A stretch of 64,000 nucleotides of DNA from CADEFQ01 sp050185195 (GCA_050185195.1 JBFWZQ010000004.1:186001-250000), one strand, 5' to 3'. Shown: positions 16,974 to 26,835, counted from the first letter of the stretch. The notes: generated by a model from the sequence alone, not told the origin. Translations and numbers: made by a program.

Positions 16974-17599
16974 TTTGACGATAGCCCGAGACGCCGCGTT
17001 CCCGCTTCAGCCACGGGCAGTGGTGCGTGCACCGCGGCAACGACGATGCCGCCGGCGTCGACCTGTCGCTGGATCAATTGGCCGACGAGTTCCTGCCCCG
17101 CCGCGTCGAGGTGGGTCGAGGGCTCGTCGAGTACCCAGAGGGGCACCGCGGCCAGCACGACACCGGCAAGCGCCACGCGGCGGCGTTGCCCCGCTGACAG
17201 CGTGCGCACGGGCCGGTCCGCGAAATCCGTCGCCCCGACTTCGATGAGCGCCTGCGCGACCTGGTCCGAGCCGACCTTGCGGCGGATGCCGATTGCGAAG
17301 TGGAGGTTCTCCGCGGGCGTGAGGTCCGCCTTGAGTGGCGATTCGTGCCCGAGCCAGGCGAGCTGCGCGTGATAGGCCCGCGCGTCCTGGTGGATGCCCT
17401 GGCCATTCCATTCCACCCGGCCGGATTCGGCGTGCACGAGCCCCACGATGGTGCGCAGCAGGCTCGTCTTGCCCGCGCCATTGCTGCCCGTGACTTCGAG
17501 GTATTCGCCACTCTCCACGGCGAAGGACAGCCCGCGCAGCACATGGCGTTCGCCACGGAATACATGCAGGGAAGACCCGGTGAGCCGGTGCGCAGACAT
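16970..17599 (-). CDS. ccmA: Haem exporter ATP-binding protein CcmA
   Basis: A 209-residue ABC ATPase. Walker A is GSNGAGKT (residues 38-45), the signature LSAGQRRRVALA is near 133, and Walker B VLDEPS is near 155. It is the first gene of the ccm operon. There are only 12 bases between its start codon and an 8-bp-stem hairpin that ends the preceding export operon, so its promoter must lie within or upstream of that hairpin, perhaps inside the preceding permease gene. Confidence 0.95.
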   Translation of the reverse strand: MSAHRLTGSSLHVFRGERHVLRGLSFAVESGEYLEVTGSNGAGKTSLLRTIVGLVHAESGRVEWNGQGIHQDARAYHAQLAWLGHESPLKADLTPAENLHFAIGIRRKVGSDQVAQALIEVGATDFADRPVRTLSAGQRRRVALAGVVLAAVPLWVLDEPSTHLDAAGQELVGQLIQRQVDAGGIVVAAVHAPLPVAEAGTRRLGLSSK

Positions 17600-17611
17600 C
17601 CGCTCAGTCTA

Positions 17612-17639
17612 ACATCCGGATCCACCCGGGCCCGGATGT
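17612..17639 (-). terminator. Hairpin between export operon and ccmA
   Basis: Perfect 8-bp stem ACATCCGG (17612-17619) with CCGGATGT (17632-17639) and a 12-base loop. On the minus strand it follows the permease stop and is followed by TTAGACT, a poor U-tract. It is a probable terminator of the export operon. It sits 12 bases before the ccmA start, so an operator or attenuator role is also possible. Confidence 0.5.
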
Positions 17640-17648
17640 GCCTGCGGC

Positions 17649-18962
17649 TCAGGATTCCCGCAGCGCGGTCGTCACGGGCAGGCGCGCGGCACGCAAGGCA
17701 GGCGCAAGTCCGCCGATGAGCCCGATCGCCAGCGCCCAGCGCACGCCAGTACCGACCAGCGCCGGCGAGACATCGAAGCGAAAGACCACCTGGCTGAAAT
17801 TGGCCCCCAGCGTCGACACGGCGTAATCGTGGAACACGACCCAGGCGATCGCCGCGCCCAGCGCGCCACCGAGCAGCGCCAGCAGCATCGCTTCCAGCAG
17901 CACGGACACGAGGACGGGGGCCGGACCGAAACCGATCGCACGCAGCGTGGCCACTTCGCGGGCCCGCGCGTTGATCGCCGCGTACATGGTGTTCAGGGCA
18001 CCGAAGATCGCGCCGATCGCCATGATCGCCGCGATCACGAGTCCCACGATCCGGATCACCTTGCCGAGTTGCTCGGACTGCGCGCCGTAGTAGTCACGCG
18101 TCGTGCGGGCATCGACCTTCAGGCGCGGGTCGCTCTTGAGCGCCGCCTTGAAGGCGTCGAAGGATTGCGGCGAGGCGAGTCGCACGGTCACCGACTGAAA
18201 GCCGTTCCTCCGGTACGTCGAGGCGACTGTCTCGGCATCGCCCATGAGTTCCGATTCGTGCGCGTCGCCCGAACTGAAAACGCCGACTATCTGCCATTGC
18301 TGGGCATTGAGGTCGATCGTCGCACCCGGATCGAGACCGACGAACTGGTCCCGTGCACCACGACCCACGACCAGCTCGCGCAAGCCTGGCTTGAACGCCC
18401 GACCCTCGATCACCTTCACGTTGGGACGCACGGCCCACATCTGCGGACCTGCGCCGCGGATCTCGACGTTGGCCTCCGTCCCGGTGGCCTTCTTGGCGAC
18501 GTTCGTCACGACGACGACTTCCGCGGTCCCCTGCGGTCTGCCTTCCCCATCACGCGCGACGCCGGGCGCCTGCAGGACCAGTGTGGCATCCTCGCGCGAG
18601 AGCCCCGAATCGAGTTCGGCGGTGGCGCCTCCCCGCAGCACGATGGCCGTGTCCTCGTTGCCGGTGCCGCGCAACGTGGCCGCGAGACCGCCGCCGAGCG
18701 CCAGCAGCGCGATCAGCACGCCCACGACACCCGCGATCCCGATCACGATGACGGAGGACGCGCCGAGGCGCTGCGGCAGCGTGAGGATCCCGACCCAGGT
18801 CACGGCGGCGGCCTGGCGACCGGTGCGGGTCATGGCCATCCAGGCGCCGATCGCGAGCGCGCCTCCCAGCAGGACGATCGCGGGCGCCAGCACCCAGGTC
18901 GCGAGCGACAGGGCGATCAGCACGAACAGCACGAAGTTGCGGATCAGGCCCCTGGTCTGCAT
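17649..18962 (-). CDS. FtsX/MacB-type ABC transporter permease (second permease)
   Basis: A 437-residue membrane protein. Two extra N-terminal spans (about residues 7-50) precede the usual MacB/LolC core: first span at about 65-90, a long extracytoplasmic domain (about 90-310), then three spans containing the FtsX motif ALNTMYAAINARAREVATLRAIGFG. The start at 18962 is preferred because GAGGGG lies six bases upstream; another ATG two codons earlier has no space for a ribosome site. It is the fourth gene of an adaptor-ATPase-permease-permease operon. The added N-terminal hairpin and the pairing of two different permeases suggest a heterodimer. Confidence 0.85.
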   Translation of the reverse strand: MQTRGLIRNFVLFVLIALSLATWVLAPAIVLLGGALAIGAWMAMTRTGRQAAAVTWVGILTLPQRLGASSVIVIGIAGVVGVLIALLALGGGLAATLRGTGNEDTAIVLRGGATAELDSGLSREDATLVLQAPGVARDGEGRPQGTAEVVVVTNVAKKATGTEANVEIRGAGPQMWAVRPNVKVIEGRAFKPGLRELVVGRGARDQFVGLDPGATIDLNAQQWQIVGVFSSGDAHESELMGDAETVASTYRRNGFQSVTVRLASPQSFDAFKAALKSDPRLKVDARTTRDYYGAQSEQLGKVIRIVGLVIAAIMAIGAIFGALNTMYAAINARAREVATLRAIGFGPAPVLVSVLLEAMLLALLGGALGAAIAWVVFHDYAVSTLGANFSQVVFRFDVSPALVGTGVRWALAIGLIGGLAPALRAARLPVTTALRES

Positions 18963-18972
18963 GTGCATCCCC

Positions 18973-20136
18973 TCAGCGCCCGGCGAGGGCATCGACGATG
19001 CGCAACCGCATGGCGCGCAGCGCCGGCAGCACGCCGACGATGGCACCCACCGCGATCATCAGCGCAAGGCCAATGAGCCACGAAGCAGGCCCGATCGGCG
19101 GCAATTCGAGCATCCCACCGCTCGCTGCGCTCACGATCGGCGTCAGGATCGACGCGAGCGCGAGGCCCAGCACGCCGCCGACCACGATCAGCAGCACGGA
19201 CTCCAGGAATACGAGGCCGAGCACGGCCCGGTCGGTGAAGCCGAGCGTCTTCAGCGTGGCGAGCTCCGGAATGCGCTCGCGCACGGCTTGCGCCATCGTA
19301 TTGCCCGTGAGCAGCATCAACGTGAAGAACACCGCGGCGATGATCGCCGTCACGATCAGGCCGATGTCGCCGATCTGCTTCGCGAACGAGAGGTTGAATT
19401 CCTGCTCGGTCTGCGTTTTCGTCTCGTGGTCGGAGTTCTTCGACAGCGCGTCGATCGCCTGCGCCACCTGCGCCGATTGCCGCGGGTCCGCCACCTGCAC
19501 GACGATCCAGCCGACGCTGCCGCTGCCGTAGGCGTTCGCCTCGTCGAAGTATTTCCAGTTCAGCAGCACCTGCTGCTCGAGTGCACGCGACTTCGCGGTC
19601 GGCGCTTCGTAGATCCCGACGATGTCGAACAGCCAGGTCGTCTCGCCCGTCGCCTTGTTCGGGAAGATCGAACCCATGACCGGCAGCTTGTCGCCGACCT
19701 TCCAGCCAAAGCGCCTTGCCAGCGAGGCGCCCACGAGCACGCCCGTGCGCGTGCGCCCGAAGGCTTCGAGCATCGGTTTCGTGATGCCGTAGTCGGGATA
19801 GACGTCGAAATAGCCTGGTGCGACCGCAAAGATGATGAGCTGGTTCTTCTGCTCCCGGTAGTAACCGCCGAACCAGTTCGCCCAGGTCGCGCGGCGCACG
19901 CCGGGCGTCGCCCGCACGCGCGCGACCAGGCTTTCAGGCAGCGGCTGGATGATCGAGAAGCGCGACGAGACGACCATCCGGTCGACGCCCGCGAGCGTGC
20001 CGCCGGCGTTGAAGGCGGCACGCACGCCGTCGAGCAGCCCGAAGAGCAGGAAGGCCACGAGCACGGAGAGGATCGTCAGCACCGTGCGGGTCTTCCTGCG
20101 CGCGAGCGCCGCCCAGGCAAGGTGCAGGTATTTCAT
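18973..20136 (-). CDS. FtsX/MacB-type ABC transporter permease (first permease)
   Basis: A 387-residue permease. The N-terminal span is at 17-38 (TRTVLTILSVLVAFLLFGLL), followed by a large periplasmic domain (about 40-255) and three C-terminal spans with the FtsX coupling segment AQAVRERIPELATLKTLGFT. This is the standard four-span MacB/LolE topology without a fused ATPase. The ATG at 20136 overlaps the ATPase stop (ATGA). With the neighbouring ATPase and membrane-fusion adaptor it likely makes a MacAB-like tripartite exporter of a peptide, lipid or antibiotic. Confidence 0.9.
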   Translation of the reverse strand: MKYLHLAWAALARRKTRTVLTILSVLVAFLLFGLLDGVRAAFNAGGTLAGVDRMVVSSRFSIIQPLPESLVARVRATPGVRRATWANWFGGYYREQKNQLIIFAVAPGYFDVYPDYGITKPMLEAFGRTRTGVLVGASLARRFGWKVGDKLPVMGSIFPNKATGETTWLFDIVGIYEAPTAKSRALEQQVLLNWKYFDEANAYGSGSVGWIVVQVADPRQSAQVAQAIDALSKNSDHETKTQTEQEFNLSFAKQIGDIGLIVTAIIAAVFFTLMLLTGNTMAQAVRERIPELATLKTLGFTDRAVLGLVFLESVLLIVVGGVLGLALASILTPIVSAASGGMLELPPIGPASWLIGLALMIAVGAIVGVLPALRAMRLRIVDALAGR

Positions 20137-20816
20137 GCCACGGCCTCCACGAGGCTGCCCTTTTCGAGGTGCAGCGTGTGGGTCGCGTGGTCCGCGGCCT
20201 TCGGATCGTGCGTCACCATGATGATCGTCTTGCCGTGTTCCCGGTTGAGGAGCTGCAGCAGCCCGAGCACCTCTTCGGCGGACTGGCGATCGAGGTCGCC
20301 GGTCGGCTCGTCGCATACGAGCAGCTTCGGGTCCGACACGATGGCGCGCGCGATCGCGACGCGCTGCTGCTGGCCGCCCGACAGTTCGCCCGGCTTGTGG
20401 TGGGCGCGATCGGCGAGGTTCACGAGCGCGAGGGCGATGGCCGCATTGCGCCGGCGTTCGGCGGCTGACAATTTCGTCAGCAGCAGCGGCACCTCGACAT
20501 TCTTCTGGGCGCTCAGCATCGGCAACAGGTTGTAGAACTGGAAGATGAAGCCGACATTCGCCGCGCGCCACTTCGCGAGGGCCGTGCCGCCGAGGTTGTC
20601 GATGCGCCGTCCACCCACGGAAATGCTGCCGCCGGTCGGCGAGTCGAGGCCGCCGATGAGATTGAGCAGCGTTGTCTTGCCCGAGCCCGACGGGCCCATC
20701 AGGGCGAGGAAATCGCCTTGCCGGATATCGAGCCCGATGTGGTGCAGCACCTCGACGGACTGGCGCCCGCGCGTGTAGGTCTTGCTGACGTCGCGGATTT
20801 CCACCAGTGCGCTCAT
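20133..20816 (-). CDS. ABC transporter ATP-binding protein (MacB/LolD type)
   Basis: A 227-residue ATPase. Walker A is GPSGSGKT (residues 41-48), the Q-loop is IFQFYNLLP, the signature LSGGQQQRVAIARA is near 144-157, Walker B is LLVCDEPTGDLD and the switch His is in MVTHD. The pattern PTGDLD plus FQFYNLLP is typical of the LolD/MacB subfamily, which energises mechanotransmission exporters rather than importers. ATGA overlaps link it to both the adaptor and the first permease. Confidence 0.93.
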   Translation of the reverse strand: MSALVEIRDVSKTYTRGRQSVEVLHHIGLDIRQGDFLALMGPSGSGKTTLLNLIGGLDSPTGGSISVGGRRIDNLGGTALAKWRAANVGFIFQFYNLLPMLSAQKNVEVPLLLTKLSAAERRRNAAIALALVNLADRAHHKPGELSGGQQQRVAIARAIVSDPKLLVCDEPTGDLDRQSAEEVLGLLQLLNREHGKTIIMVTHDPKAADHATHTLHLEKGSLVEAVA

Positions 20817-22045
20817 TCACCACCCTCCCTGATACGCGCTCCGTCGCCCATGTCCTTCCCCGGCGTGCGCACGATCCGCGTACCGGCCCCAAGCCCCTCG
20901 ACCAGCAGCAGGTCGCCGAGCGGTTGGCCCAGCTGCACGACGTGGGCTCGCGCCCGATCGCCATCGACGACGAACACCACGTTGGCATCGCCGCGCTGGA
21001 CGACCGCGCTCGCGGGCACCAGCACGCCCGCAAGGGGCGCAGCGGCGGCGCCGGTCTGGCCGGCCAGGAACGATACGCGTACGCCCATGTCCGGCAGGAT
21101 GCGTGGATCCTTCTGGTCGAGCCCGATGCGGACCTTCACCGTGGCCTTGCCCCGATCGGCCGTCGGAATGATCGCGATGACGTGGGCGGGGATCACCCAG
21201 TCCTGGTAGGCGTCGAGCACGGCTTCGGCCGGCCCGTCCGGCACCACCCTGTTGATGTAGGCCTCGTTGACGTCCACTTCGACTTCGAGGGAATTCATGT
21301 CGACCAGCGTGCCGATGCCGGTGCGGGTGAAACCGCCGCCCGCCGAGAGCGGCGAGACGATTTCACCGACCTGCGCTGCTTTTGCGATCACGACGCCCGC
21401 GAACGGCGCGCGTACGGTCGTGTAGTCGAGCTGGACTTCGGCACTGCGCAGTTGCGCCAGCGCGAGTTGCACCGCCTGCTGCTGGACCGCGAGCTGCGCG
21501 GTGAGCGAATTCACCTGGGTTTGCGCGGCTTCCACCGATTGCGCCGACACGAGCCTGCGTGCGACGAGATCCTGCTGGCGCACGAAGTCGCGCTGCGCCT
21601 GCCCGAGCTCGCTCGAGTACTGTCCGATGCGCGCCTGCGCCTCGCCCAGTTGCGCGCGTGCCTGCGCGAGCGCCGCCTGCTGTGACTTGTCTTCGAGTCG
21701 TGCGAGGACCTGGCCGGCCGTGACGTGTTCACCCTCTTCGATCAGCACTGCCGTGAGCTTGCCGGTGATCTGCGCGGAGACCGTCGCCTGGCGGCGCGCG
21801 GTGACGTAACCGGTTGCCTGCAGCACGGCAGTCGCCCCGGAGGCTTGCGCGGCGGGGGCCGCCGCCGTGGCGACCTGAACCAGGGCGGCGGCATTCGCGC
21901 TCTTCCACCACCACGCGGCGCCGCCCAGGATGGCCAGCGCGGCGCCCGCGACGAGGATCCAGCGCACGCGCGCCGGCACATCTTCATCGCTGCGATCGAT
22001 GCGCAGCTGCCCGAGCAGCTGTTCCCTGTTGCTCGAATCGTTCAT
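20813..22045 (-). CDS. Periplasmic adaptor (MacA/HlyD family)
   Basis: A 410-residue protein with one N-terminal membrane anchor (about residues 29-48). Then come a lipoyl-like half (GYVTARRQATVSAQITGKLT), a long alpha-helical hairpin rich in Gln/Ala (about 115-210), the second lipoyl half (VRAPFAGVVIAKAAQVGE), and beta-barrel domains. It bridges the inner-membrane ABC complex to an outer-membrane channel, which is not encoded here and may be a shared TolC. It is the first gene of the operon, with a perfect palindrome 18 bases upstream of its start. Confidence 0.92.
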   Translation of the reverse strand: MNDSSNREQLLGQLRIDRSDEDVPARVRWILVAGAALAILGGAAWWWKSANAAALVQVATAAAPAAQASGATAVLQATGYVTARRQATVSAQITGKLTAVLIEEGEHVTAGQVLARLEDKSQQAALAQARAQLGEAQARIGQYSSELGQAQRDFVRQQDLVARRLVSAQSVEAAQTQVNSLTAQLAVQQQAVQLALAQLRSAEVQLDYTTVRAPFAGVVIAKAAQVGEIVSPLSAGGGFTRTGIGTLVDMNSLEVEVDVNEAYINRVVPDGPAEAVLDAYQDWVIPAHVIAIIPTADRGKATVKVRIGLDQKDPRILPDMGVRVSFLAGQTGAAAAPLAGVLVPASAVVQRGDANVVFVVDGDRARAHVVQLGQPLGDLLLVEGLGAGTRIVRTPGKDMGDGARIREGGE

Positions 22046-22062
22046 GGGTCGGGTAAAAACCA

Positions 22063-22081
22063 GTTAATTCAATAAATTAAC
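22063..22081. promoter_or_regulatory. Perfect AT-rich palindrome, likely operator of the export operon
   Basis: GTTAATT (22063-22069), five bases, AATTAAC (22075-22081), in an A+T-rich island of about 50 bases within very G+C-rich surroundings. It lies 18 bases upstream of the adaptor start, where a promoter is expected. The symmetry and length suit a TetR- or MarR-type repressor, but no such gene lies next to it. Confidence 0.6.
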
Positions 22082-22104
22082 AGTTTATTCTTGTGTCGGC
22101 CACG

Positions 22105-22188
22105 TGCCCCGGGCCGGACTCGAACCGGCACGACCTTGCGGTCAACGGATTTTAAGTCCGTAGCGTCTACCGATTTCGCCACCAGGGC
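22105..22188 (-). tRNA. tRNA-Leu (anticodon TAA)
   Basis: The minus strand folds as a class II tRNA: acceptor GCCCTGG pairing with CCGGGGC, anticodon stem ACGGA/TCCGT around loop CTTAAAA (anticodon TAA), variable arm with TGACCGCAAGGTCG, and T-arm GCCGG-TTCGAGT-CCGGC. The discriminator is A, and the next bases are CGT, so the 3' CCA is not encoded, unlike the two neighbouring tRNA genes. It corresponds to E. coli leuZ by position. Confidence 0.95.
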
Positions 22189-22214
22189 ATGGCCGCATAC
22201 TAGCGGACTCGGCA

Positions 22215-22288
22215 TGGAGGCTAGGGTCGGAATCGAACCGGCGTACACGGCTTTGCAGGCCGCTGCATGACCACTCTGCCACCTAGCC
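22215..22288 (-). tRNA. tRNA-Cys (anticodon GCA)
   Basis: Minus strand: acceptor GGCTAGG with CCTAGCC, discriminator T, encoded CCA. Anticodon loop CTGCAAA gives GCA. The T-stem is GCCGG over CCGAC, which leaves one C-A mismatch at the second pair. It corresponds by position to E. coli cysT. Confidence 0.95.
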
Positions 22289-22306
22289 GGCGGACCCGAG
22301 GAAGAT

Positions 22307-22382
22307 TGGAGCGGGAAACGAGGCTCGAACTCGCGACCTCAACCTTGGCAAGGTTGCGCTCTACCAACTGAGCTATTCCCGC
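22307..22382 (-). tRNA. tRNA-Gly (anticodon GCC)
   Basis: Minus strand: acceptor GCGGGAA with TTCCCGC, D-arm AGCTCAGTTGGTAGAGC, anticodon loop TTGCCAA (GCC), T-loop TTCGAGC, discriminator T and encoded CCA. It is first of the Gly-Cys-Leu cluster and lies 74 bases downstream of pgsA, as in E. coli (glyW). Confidence 0.97.
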
Positions 22383-22456
22383 GCCCTTGGTGAGGGGCGG
22401 AATTGTAGAGAGGCGCACTGCCAAGTCAAGGACTTGGCGCGAGTTTCGCGTGGGGC

Positions 22457-23014
22457 TCAGCGCGCCCGCAGCTCCGGCCAGGCGGCCCGCAGGTAGCTCA
22501 CCATCGACCAGAGGGTCAGCGCGGCGGCGAGGATCGTCAGCGCAAGCCCGAGCCCGTAGATCGGCAGGCCGAAGAGCTCCCAGCGAAACAGCATCATCGA
22601 CAGGCCGGTGATCTGCAGGATGGTCTTGTGCTTGCCGATGCGCGAGACGGCGACCTTCTTGCGCTGGCCGATTTCCGCCATCCATTCACGCAGCGCCGAG
22701 ATCGCGATCTCGCGGCCGATGATCACGATGGCCGTCAGCACAACCACGAGGCGCGGGTCCTTGCCCACGATGAGCACGAGCGCGACGGCGACGATCAGCT
22801 TGTCGGCGACCGGATCGAGGAAGGCACCGAGTTTCGATGTCTGGCCGTACTTGCGCGCGAAATAGCCGTCCAGCGAATCGGTGATGCCGGCTGCGGCGAA
22901 CAGCAGGCCCGCCGCCGGGTCCGACCAGTGGAACGGCAGCGAATAAAGCACCACCACGAGCGGGATCGCGAAGATGCGCAGCCAAGTCAGTGTGTTCGGT
23001 AGGTTCCAGATCAT
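22457..23014 (-). CDS. pgsA: CDP-diacylglycerol-glycerol-3-phosphate 3-phosphatidyltransferase
   Basis: A 185-residue integral membrane enzyme. The CDP-alcohol phosphotransferase motif (DG-x2-AR-x8-G-x3-D-x3-D) is complete at about residues 46-72 (DSLDGYFARKYGQTSK, then GAFLDPVADK). It makes phosphatidylglycerol phosphate, the committed step to PG and cardiolipin. The start may be ATG 23014 or GTG 23017; the former overlaps the uvrC stop by one base. uvrC-pgsA-tRNA-Gly-Cys-Leu matches enterobacterial order. Confidence 0.95.
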   Translation of the reverse strand: MIWNLPNTLTWLRIFAIPLVVVLYSLPFHWSDPAAGLLFAAAGITDSLDGYFARKYGQTSKLGAFLDPVADKLIVAVALVLIVGKDPRLVVVLTAIVIIGREIAISALREWMAEIGQRKKVAVSRIGKHKTILQITGLSMMLFRWELFGLPIYGLGLALTILAAALTLWSMVSYLRAAWPELRAR

Positions 23015-24834
23015 CACGCACCCGGGTGCAGATGATCATATAGAGTTTGGGCCAGCGTGGGGCCGATCCCCGCCACGCGCCCGAGGTCCGCGACTCCTGC
23101 CTTGAGGATGCCCTGCAGCCCGCCGAAGTGCCGGATCAGCGCGCGGCGCTTCGCTGGACCCAGGCCCGGCACCGTTTCGAGCACCGACTCGTTGTAGCGG
23201 CGCGCCCGCCGTTTGCGGTGCCCGGTGATCGCGAAGCGGTGCGCTTCGTCACGGATGCGCTGCACGAGCCGCAGCGCCGGCGAGGCGGCGTCGAGTACGC
23301 GCGGTGCCGCCTCGCCCGGGACGATCAGGCGCTCCTGGCCGGGGCGGCGGTCCGCGCCCTTTGCAACACCCACCAATCGCAGCGAGTCGAATCCGAGGCC
23401 CGCGAGCGTCGCCCGCACTTCGTTGACCTGCCCCAGCCCGCCGTCGATGAAGAGCACGTCGGGCGCCACGACCTCCCCGCTCTTCACGCGCGTGTAGCGT
23501 CGCTCGAGCGCCTGTCGAAGCGCGCCATAGTCGTCGCCCGGCGTAACGCCCGTGATATTGAAACGGCGGTACTCCTTCTTCAGCGGCCCATCGGGCCCGA
23601 AGACGACGCACGACGCCACCGTGCCCTCGCCGCCCGTGTGGCTGATATCGAAGCATTCCATCCGCCCGGGGACCTCGGGCCAGTCGAGTGCCGCCGCGAG
23701 AGCCGCGCGCATGTCGGCGACGCCGTCCCGCTGTGCGCGTCGCATCCGCAGCGCCTGCACGGCGTTTTCCAGCGTAAGGGCGACCCAGCGCGCCGCAAGG
23801 CCGCGTGTCGGCCGACTGACGCCCACCTGTCGCCCGGCGCGCTCGCCGAGTGCGGTCGCGAGCGGCCCGGCATCCGGCAGCGCGAGGTTCACGTAGATCT
23901 CGCGCGGCGGTTCGGTCGCCGCGTAGTACTGCATCATGAAGGAGGCGAGTGCCTCCTCGGGCTCGGCCAGCCCAGCCGTCGGAAAGGATGTCGAAGTGCC
24001 GAGATTGCGCCCGCCGCGCACCAGCATCGTGCTTACCGCGAACTCGGTCGGCTCGCCGGTGAGCGCGAAGACGTCGACGTCCCGATCGCTGCCCGCGGTG
24101 ACGACCTGCTGCGCCTGGATGTCGCGCAGCGCGGCGAGCTGGTCGCGAACCTGTGCCGCCCGCTCGAACTCGAGTGCCGTCGCAGCCGCCTCCATCCGGT
24201 TCGTCAACGTGGCTTCGATGTCGCCGCCGCGGCCTTCGAGCAGGTCGACGGCCGCCGCGACATCGCGTGCGTAGTCCTCGCGTGATATGAGCCCGACGCA
24301 CGGCGCCGTGCAGCGGCCGATCTGGTATTGCAGGCAGGGCCGGCTGCGATTGGCGAAGAAACTGTCGCGGCAATTGCGGATCCGGAACAGCTTCTGGATC
24401 TGCGCGAGCATTTCGTTGACGGACGAGGCGTTCGGGAACGGGCCGAAGTAGCGCCCGTCGCGGTGCCGCGGGCCGCGGTAGGACAGGAAGCGCGGGAAGT
24501 CATGGCTGGTGCGCAGCAGGATATAGGGGAAGCTCTTGTCGTCGCGCAACAGGATGTTGTAGCGCGGCCGGTGTTCCTTGATCAGGTTGTACTCGAGCAG
24601 CAGCGCCTCGGTCTCGGAGTTCGTGACCGTCACCTCGACACGTACGATCTGGGCAACGAGCGCGGCCACTTTCGGCGCCAGGTTGCGCGGGCTGAAATAA
24701 CTGCCCACGCGGTCCCGCAGGCGCTGCGCCTTGCCCACATAGAGGAGCGACCCGTCCGCACCGTACATCCGGTAGACGCCGGGCCGCCGCGGCAGGTTTG
24801 CCACGTAGCCCCTGGCGTCGAACGGCTCGCTCAT
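23014..24834 (-). CDS. uvrC: Excinuclease ABC subunit C
   Basis: A 606-residue protein. The GIY-YIG nuclease domain is at about residues 14-92 (PGVYRMYG...LLYVGKAQRLRDRV). A Cys-bearing segment CLQYQIGRCTAPCVG lies near 155-170, a UVR motif near 200-235, the RNase H-like nuclease (ECFDISHTGG) near 385, and tandem helix-hairpin-helices at the C-terminus (VPGLGPAKRRALIRHFGG). It makes the dual incisions in nucleotide excision repair. The start at 24834 overlaps the glycosylase stop (ATGA), placing base- and nucleotide-excision genes in one operon. Confidence 0.97.
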   Translation of the reverse strand: MSEPFDARGYVANLPRRPGVYRMYGADGSLLYVGKAQRLRDRVGSYFSPRNLAPKVAALVAQIVRVEVTVTNSETEALLLEYNLIKEHRPRYNILLRDDKSFPYILLRTSHDFPRFLSYRGPRHRDGRYFGPFPNASSVNEMLAQIQKLFRIRNCRDSFFANRSRPCLQYQIGRCTAPCVGLISREDYARDVAAAVDLLEGRGGDIEATLTNRMEAAATALEFERAAQVRDQLAALRDIQAQQVVTAGSDRDVDVFALTGEPTEFAVSTMLVRGGRNLGTSTSFPTAGLAEPEEALASFMMQYYAATEPPREIYVNLALPDAGPLATALGERAGRQVGVSRPTRGLAARWVALTLENAVQALRMRRAQRDGVADMRAALAAALDWPEVPGRMECFDISHTGGEGTVASCVVFGPDGPLKKEYRRFNITGVTPGDDYGALRQALERRYTRVKSGEVVAPDVLFIDGGLGQVNEVRATLAGLGFDSLRLVGVAKGADRRPGQERLIVPGEAAPRVLDAASPALRLVQRIRDEAHRFAITGHRKRRARRYNESVLETVPGLGPAKRRALIRHFGGLQGILKAGVADLGRVAGIGPTLAQTLYDHLHPGA

Positions 24835-25502
24835 GGCCGGGAAGGCGCGAGGCCGGCGATTCCCGCCGCGCGGCCGAGCACGTCGCGAAACATGGCCGTG
24901 GTCAGGCGCCGCGTCTGCGTGTTGTAGCGGCTGCAATGATACGAGTCGACCAGGACCCGGCCATCCGCCAGTGCATGTTCGGCGCCATGCGCGAAGGTAC
25001 GACTCGTGCGTTTCAGGGCCAGCGCGGCGAGCGCCGCGTCGTGCGCGATGCGCCCGAGCGCGAGCACGACCCGCACGCGCCCGTGCATCGCCAGTTCGTG
25101 GCGCAGGAAACCGAGGCACTCGCGCGTTTCGGCCGGCGTTGGCTTGTTGCCCGGCGGCACGCATTTCACGGCGTTCGTGATGCGCACGCCGTGCAACTCG
25201 AGCGCGTCGTCCGCTGCAATCGATTGCGGTAGCGAGGCGAGCCCGAGGCCGTGCAGGCTTTCGTAAAGCAGGATGCCGGCGTAATCGCCGGTGAACGGCC
25301 GGCCCGTGCGGTTCGCCCCGTGCAAGCCCGGGGCGAGGCCCACGATCAACAACCGCGGGTCCGTCGCCCCGAAGGCCGGCACCGGCGCGCTGAAGTAGTC
25401 CGGGTGTTCGTGCCGCGACGCCTGTCGATAGGCCACGAGGCGTGGGCAGCGCCTGCAGTCGGCGTCGAAGGCCGCGCAGGCACAAGGCGCCGCAGGCCTC
25501 AC
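24831..25502 (-). CDS. Uracil-DNA glycosylase, family 5 (UdgB-like)
   Basis: A 223-residue protein. Motif A is GLAPGLHGANRTGRPFTGDY (about residues 55-74) and the C-terminal motif is SYHCSRYNTQTRRLT, both characteristic of family 5 UDG, in which motif A lacks the usual catalytic polar residue. Cysteines C7, C9, C16 and C19 with a later Cys (VKCVPPG) are candidate Fe-S ligands. It removes uracil and other deaminated bases. The start is GTG. It lies four bases after icd and is coupled to uvrC. Enzyme specificity (uracil, hypoxanthine or xanthine) is not readable from sequence. Confidence 0.85.
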   Translation of the reverse strand: MRPAAPCACAAFDADCRRCPRLVAYRQASRHEHPDYFSAPVPAFGATDPRLLIVGLAPGLHGANRTGRPFTGDYAGILLYESLHGLGLASLPQSIAADDALELHGVRITNAVKCVPPGNKPTPAETRECLGFLRHELAMHGRVRVVLALGRIAHDAALAALALKRTSRTFAHGAEHALADGRVLVDSYHCSRYNTQTRRLTTAMFRDVLGRAAGIAGLAPSRP

Positions 25503-25506
25503 CGCC

Positions 25507-26835
<1,329 letters not shown>

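Noticed and set aside
22221..22685. Minus-strand open frame across the tRNA cluster
   Set aside because: It runs through three folded tRNA genes and the pgsA 3' end; it is not a protein gene.
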